NCBI RefSeq assembly: GCF_900142925.1
Contig: NZ_FRCN01000007.1
Location: forward strand, 1-64,000
DNA length: 64,000 bases
Direction of reading: 5' to 3'
Source: Chitinophaga sp. CF418
Lineage (GTDB): Bacteria > Bacteroidota > Bacteroidia > Chitinophagales > Chitinophagaceae
Shown one piece after another: positions 62,404 to 64,000 of the stretch (its first letter is position 1; each line of letters begins with the position of its first letter). The translations under genes were made by a program, and so were the position numbers. The notes beneath the pieces were generated by a model. The model did no database searches. It was not told the DNA's origin and worked only from the letters and a program-made list of their open reading frames with translations.

Positions 62404-64000
62404 TTACTGAACGATGATCTTCTTCACTTCACGGTAGCCTTTCTGATCGATCACTTCCAGCATGTAATAACCAGCGGGCAAAGCGTTCTGCAATGACAGG
62501 GGATAGGTGCCGGTCGCTTTGTCAACATTGATAGCTGTGGTGAATACAGGCTGGTGCAGTGAGTTGAACAGTACAACACGGTATTTACCTGCTGTATGGT
62601 TCACCAGTTGAAGGTTCAGCTGATTACCGGTTACCGGGTTAGGATAAGCGACGATTTCAGCGGTATTGTCAACCAGTTTAGCTACGCTTGCTGTACCGCT
62701 AAGGGTCAGTGTGAGGTAGTCAACATTGAAACCGTCTGTCTCCACCACGATGCGCAGTGTTTTAATACCAGTGGTGAGGGCCGGTGTAGTGGCAGTCAGT
62801 GTCTGGTATGTTTGCCAGCCGCCGGTGTTAGGGATGTTGATGGTACCTGAGATATTCACGCCATCCAGTTCTACATGTAAGCGTCTGCTGCCGTAAGGAG
62901 ATGCAATACGGGCCTGGAGTGTGTAGGAACCGGGTGTGGTGATGTTCACCGTATAGTTCAGCCATTCGCCGGCAGCGGTATAACCTACATCGTAGCCGCC
63001 GTCGCCACAGGCTTCCACGTCAACGCCTTCGGATCTGTATAAGCCGCCGCTGTTTGCAGGGTCTGCGTCTGAGTAAGCGATACCTTGTCCGCCGTTGTCG
63101 AAGTTCTCAGCCTCGATCCTGCCAGGGATGGCAGCAGGTGTGCCGCCATAGGCGTTGTTAGGCGCTTTCACGGTGTCGATGCAGCTGGCAGTTTTATTAC
63201 CATCTACGGTGGTGACAGTGATCGTAACGATGCCCGGTGCTATGGCGGTTACTTTACCGCTGGTATCGACAGTAGCGATACTCGGATTGGTGGATGACCA
63301 GGTCTTTGCTTTGTTGGTAGCATTGGCAGGCAGGACGGTGGCTGTTAACTGTTGTGTGCTGCCTATACTGAGATTGCCGGAACCCGGTGTTACACTTACG
63401 CTGGCAACGTTCACCCGGCCAAATACGTAGAACTCATGGATGGACCAGTAGTTGCCCTTAGAGCCTGTCTGTACGATACGGATGTAGCGGCCCACTTTTT
63501 CAGGGAAGGTGATGAGTGTCATACCCTGAGGACCAGTACCTGATGCAATAGGACTGCCCCAGTTGACGCCATCGTTGGAGATGTAAGCGCTGTAACCGGC
63601 GGGAGAGTCGGAGGGACTGTCGGTAGCATCGAGTACAATTCTGTTGATGGTATTGACTGTTTTCATGTCTACGGTGAAGGTTTGTCCGTTCACCTGGCTG
63701 CCCTGTGTATCCCAGCGGGTTACAGCGTTGCTGTCCAGCGCATTCTTTGCGTTATTGGTATTGACAGAAGCAGAAGCCGTCCAGCCCTGTCTGTCCATGG
63801 CGCCAGCTACAGAAACAGACCAGATATTACCCAGGTTGTTCTTCCATAAAGCGGCTTTGTAAGCGTCGATATTGGAGCTGTCTACGATGGAAGACTGTGC
63901 GGAGAATTTAGCTTCTGCACCGGCGTTCAGCAAGGTGCCTACCGGCCAGATAGTGGAGTTATGCAGACTCAGTGAACCACTACGAATGACACCCCAGTTC
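62404..64000 (-). CDS. Secreted multidomain carbohydrate-binding protein, 5'-partial (discoidin, Big2, CBM6, T9SS tail)
   Basis: The minus-strand frame is open to the window edge (531 codons visible), so the N-terminus lies beyond 64000. In order: an end of an unknown domain (NWGVIRSGSLSLHNSTIWPV), an F5/8 type C domain (VNTINRIVLDATDSPSDSPA to VGRYIRIVQTG), a Big2 Ig-like domain (SVTPGSGNLSIGSTQQLTAT), a CBM6 domain (IPGRIEAENFDNGGQGIAY to FNVDYLTLTLSG), and a C-terminal sorting domain of about 85 residues (EIVAYPNPVTGNQLNLQLVN to KKIIVQ) used for type IX secretion. The missing part is probably a glycoside hydrolase or lyase, but that cannot be seen here. The TTG at 63933 is not the start. 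Confidence 0.88.
   Translation of the reverse strand, partial: NWGVIRSGSLSLHNSTIWPVGTLLNAGAEAKFSAQSSIVDSSNIDAYKAALWKNNLGNIWSVSVAGAMDRQGWTASASVNTNNAKNALDSNAVTRWDTQGSQVNGQTFTVDMKTVNTINRIVLDATDSPSDSPAGYSAYISNDGVNWGSPIASGTGPQGMTLITFPEKVGRYIRIVQTGSKGNYWSIHEFYVFGRVNVASVSVTPGSGNLSIGSTQQLTATVLPANATNKAKTWSSTNPSIATVDTSGKVTAIAPGIVTITVTTVDGNKTASCIDTVKAPNNAYGGTPAAIPGRIEAENFDNGGQGIAYSDADPANSGGLYRSEGVDVEACGDGGYDVGYTAAGEWLNYTVNITTPGSYTLQARIASPYGSRRLHVELDGVNISGTINIPNTGGWQTYQTLTATTPALTTGIKTLRIVVETDGFNVDYLTLTLSGTASVAKLVDNTAEIVAYPNPVTGNQLNLQLVNHTAGKYRVVLFNSLHQPVFTTAINVDKATGTYPLSLQNALPAGYYMLEVIDQKGYREVKKIIVQ

Noticed and set aside
63933-64000. TTG at 63933 as the start of the CBM6/T9SS protein
   Set aside because: The frame continues upstream with protein-like sequence to the window edge, so the gene is partial.

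Overview
The window comes from a Bacteroidota genome, most likely Chitinophagaceae (Chitinophaga-like). Evidence: two SusC/SusD polysaccharide utilisation loci (PULs), an ECF sigma/FecR pair, a one-protein hybrid two-component sensor, DUF3857 transglutaminase-like proteins, lipoproteins, a C-terminal sorting domain of the type IX secretion kind, and almost no Shine-Dalgarno sites. Species cannot be fixed from sequence alone.

Layout. 1-1700: gene debris, namely the end of an IS66-type accessory gene, a fragment resembling polymorphic-toxin/eCIS-associated proteins, and 5'-truncated DUF1801 and DHFR-family genes. 1716-3245: a lipid A phosphoethanolamine transferase. 3578-18087 (minus strand): a complete PUL, sigma - FecR - SusC (with STN domain) - SusD - two surface-type lipoproteins - GH20-like - GH89 - GH29, which fits stepwise removal of fucose, alpha-GlcNAc and beta-HexNAc from a decorated glycan. 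18410-23515: small and hypothetical genes plus several broken or joined fragments. 23687-29505: an integrative element in tRNA-Pro(GGG), bounded by 25-bp direct repeats and carrying a truncated tyrosine-recombinase gene. Its cargo is a five-gene minus-strand operon: a Pycsar-effector-like membrane protein followed by four class III nucleotide cyclases in the order short-long-long'-short'. 29877-34015: an araC-type gene broken by one in-frame TGA, YceI, and an NTF2-like/carboxymuconolactone decarboxylase/cupin set. 34092-49847: envelope and housekeeping genes (two DUF3857 proteins, a CxxCH lipoprotein, a second GH29, YceI, an M20 peptidase, an S8 protease behind a degenerate tandem-repeat array, a PfkB kinase, and an XRE regulator with two unknown genes). 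50027-61720: a fructan PUL, a hybrid two-component sensor divergent from MFS transporter - fructokinase - SusC - SusD - GH32, organised like the Bacteroides thetaiotaomicron BT1754 fructan locus. 61721-62403: non-coding DNA with two long inverted repeats. 62404-64000: the C-terminal part of a large secreted carbohydrate-binding protein.

The most interesting object is the tRNA-Pro element. Pycsar defence normally pairs one pyrimidine cyclase (PycC) with one effector. Here one PycTM-like effector is joined to two non-identical cyclase pairs. The long cyclases keep both metal Asp and the Asn/Arg transition-state residues. The short ones keep the Asp pair and Arg but have Thr where Asn is expected. 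This suggests heterodimeric or multi-signal cyclases, a layout I do not recognise from described Pycsar systems.
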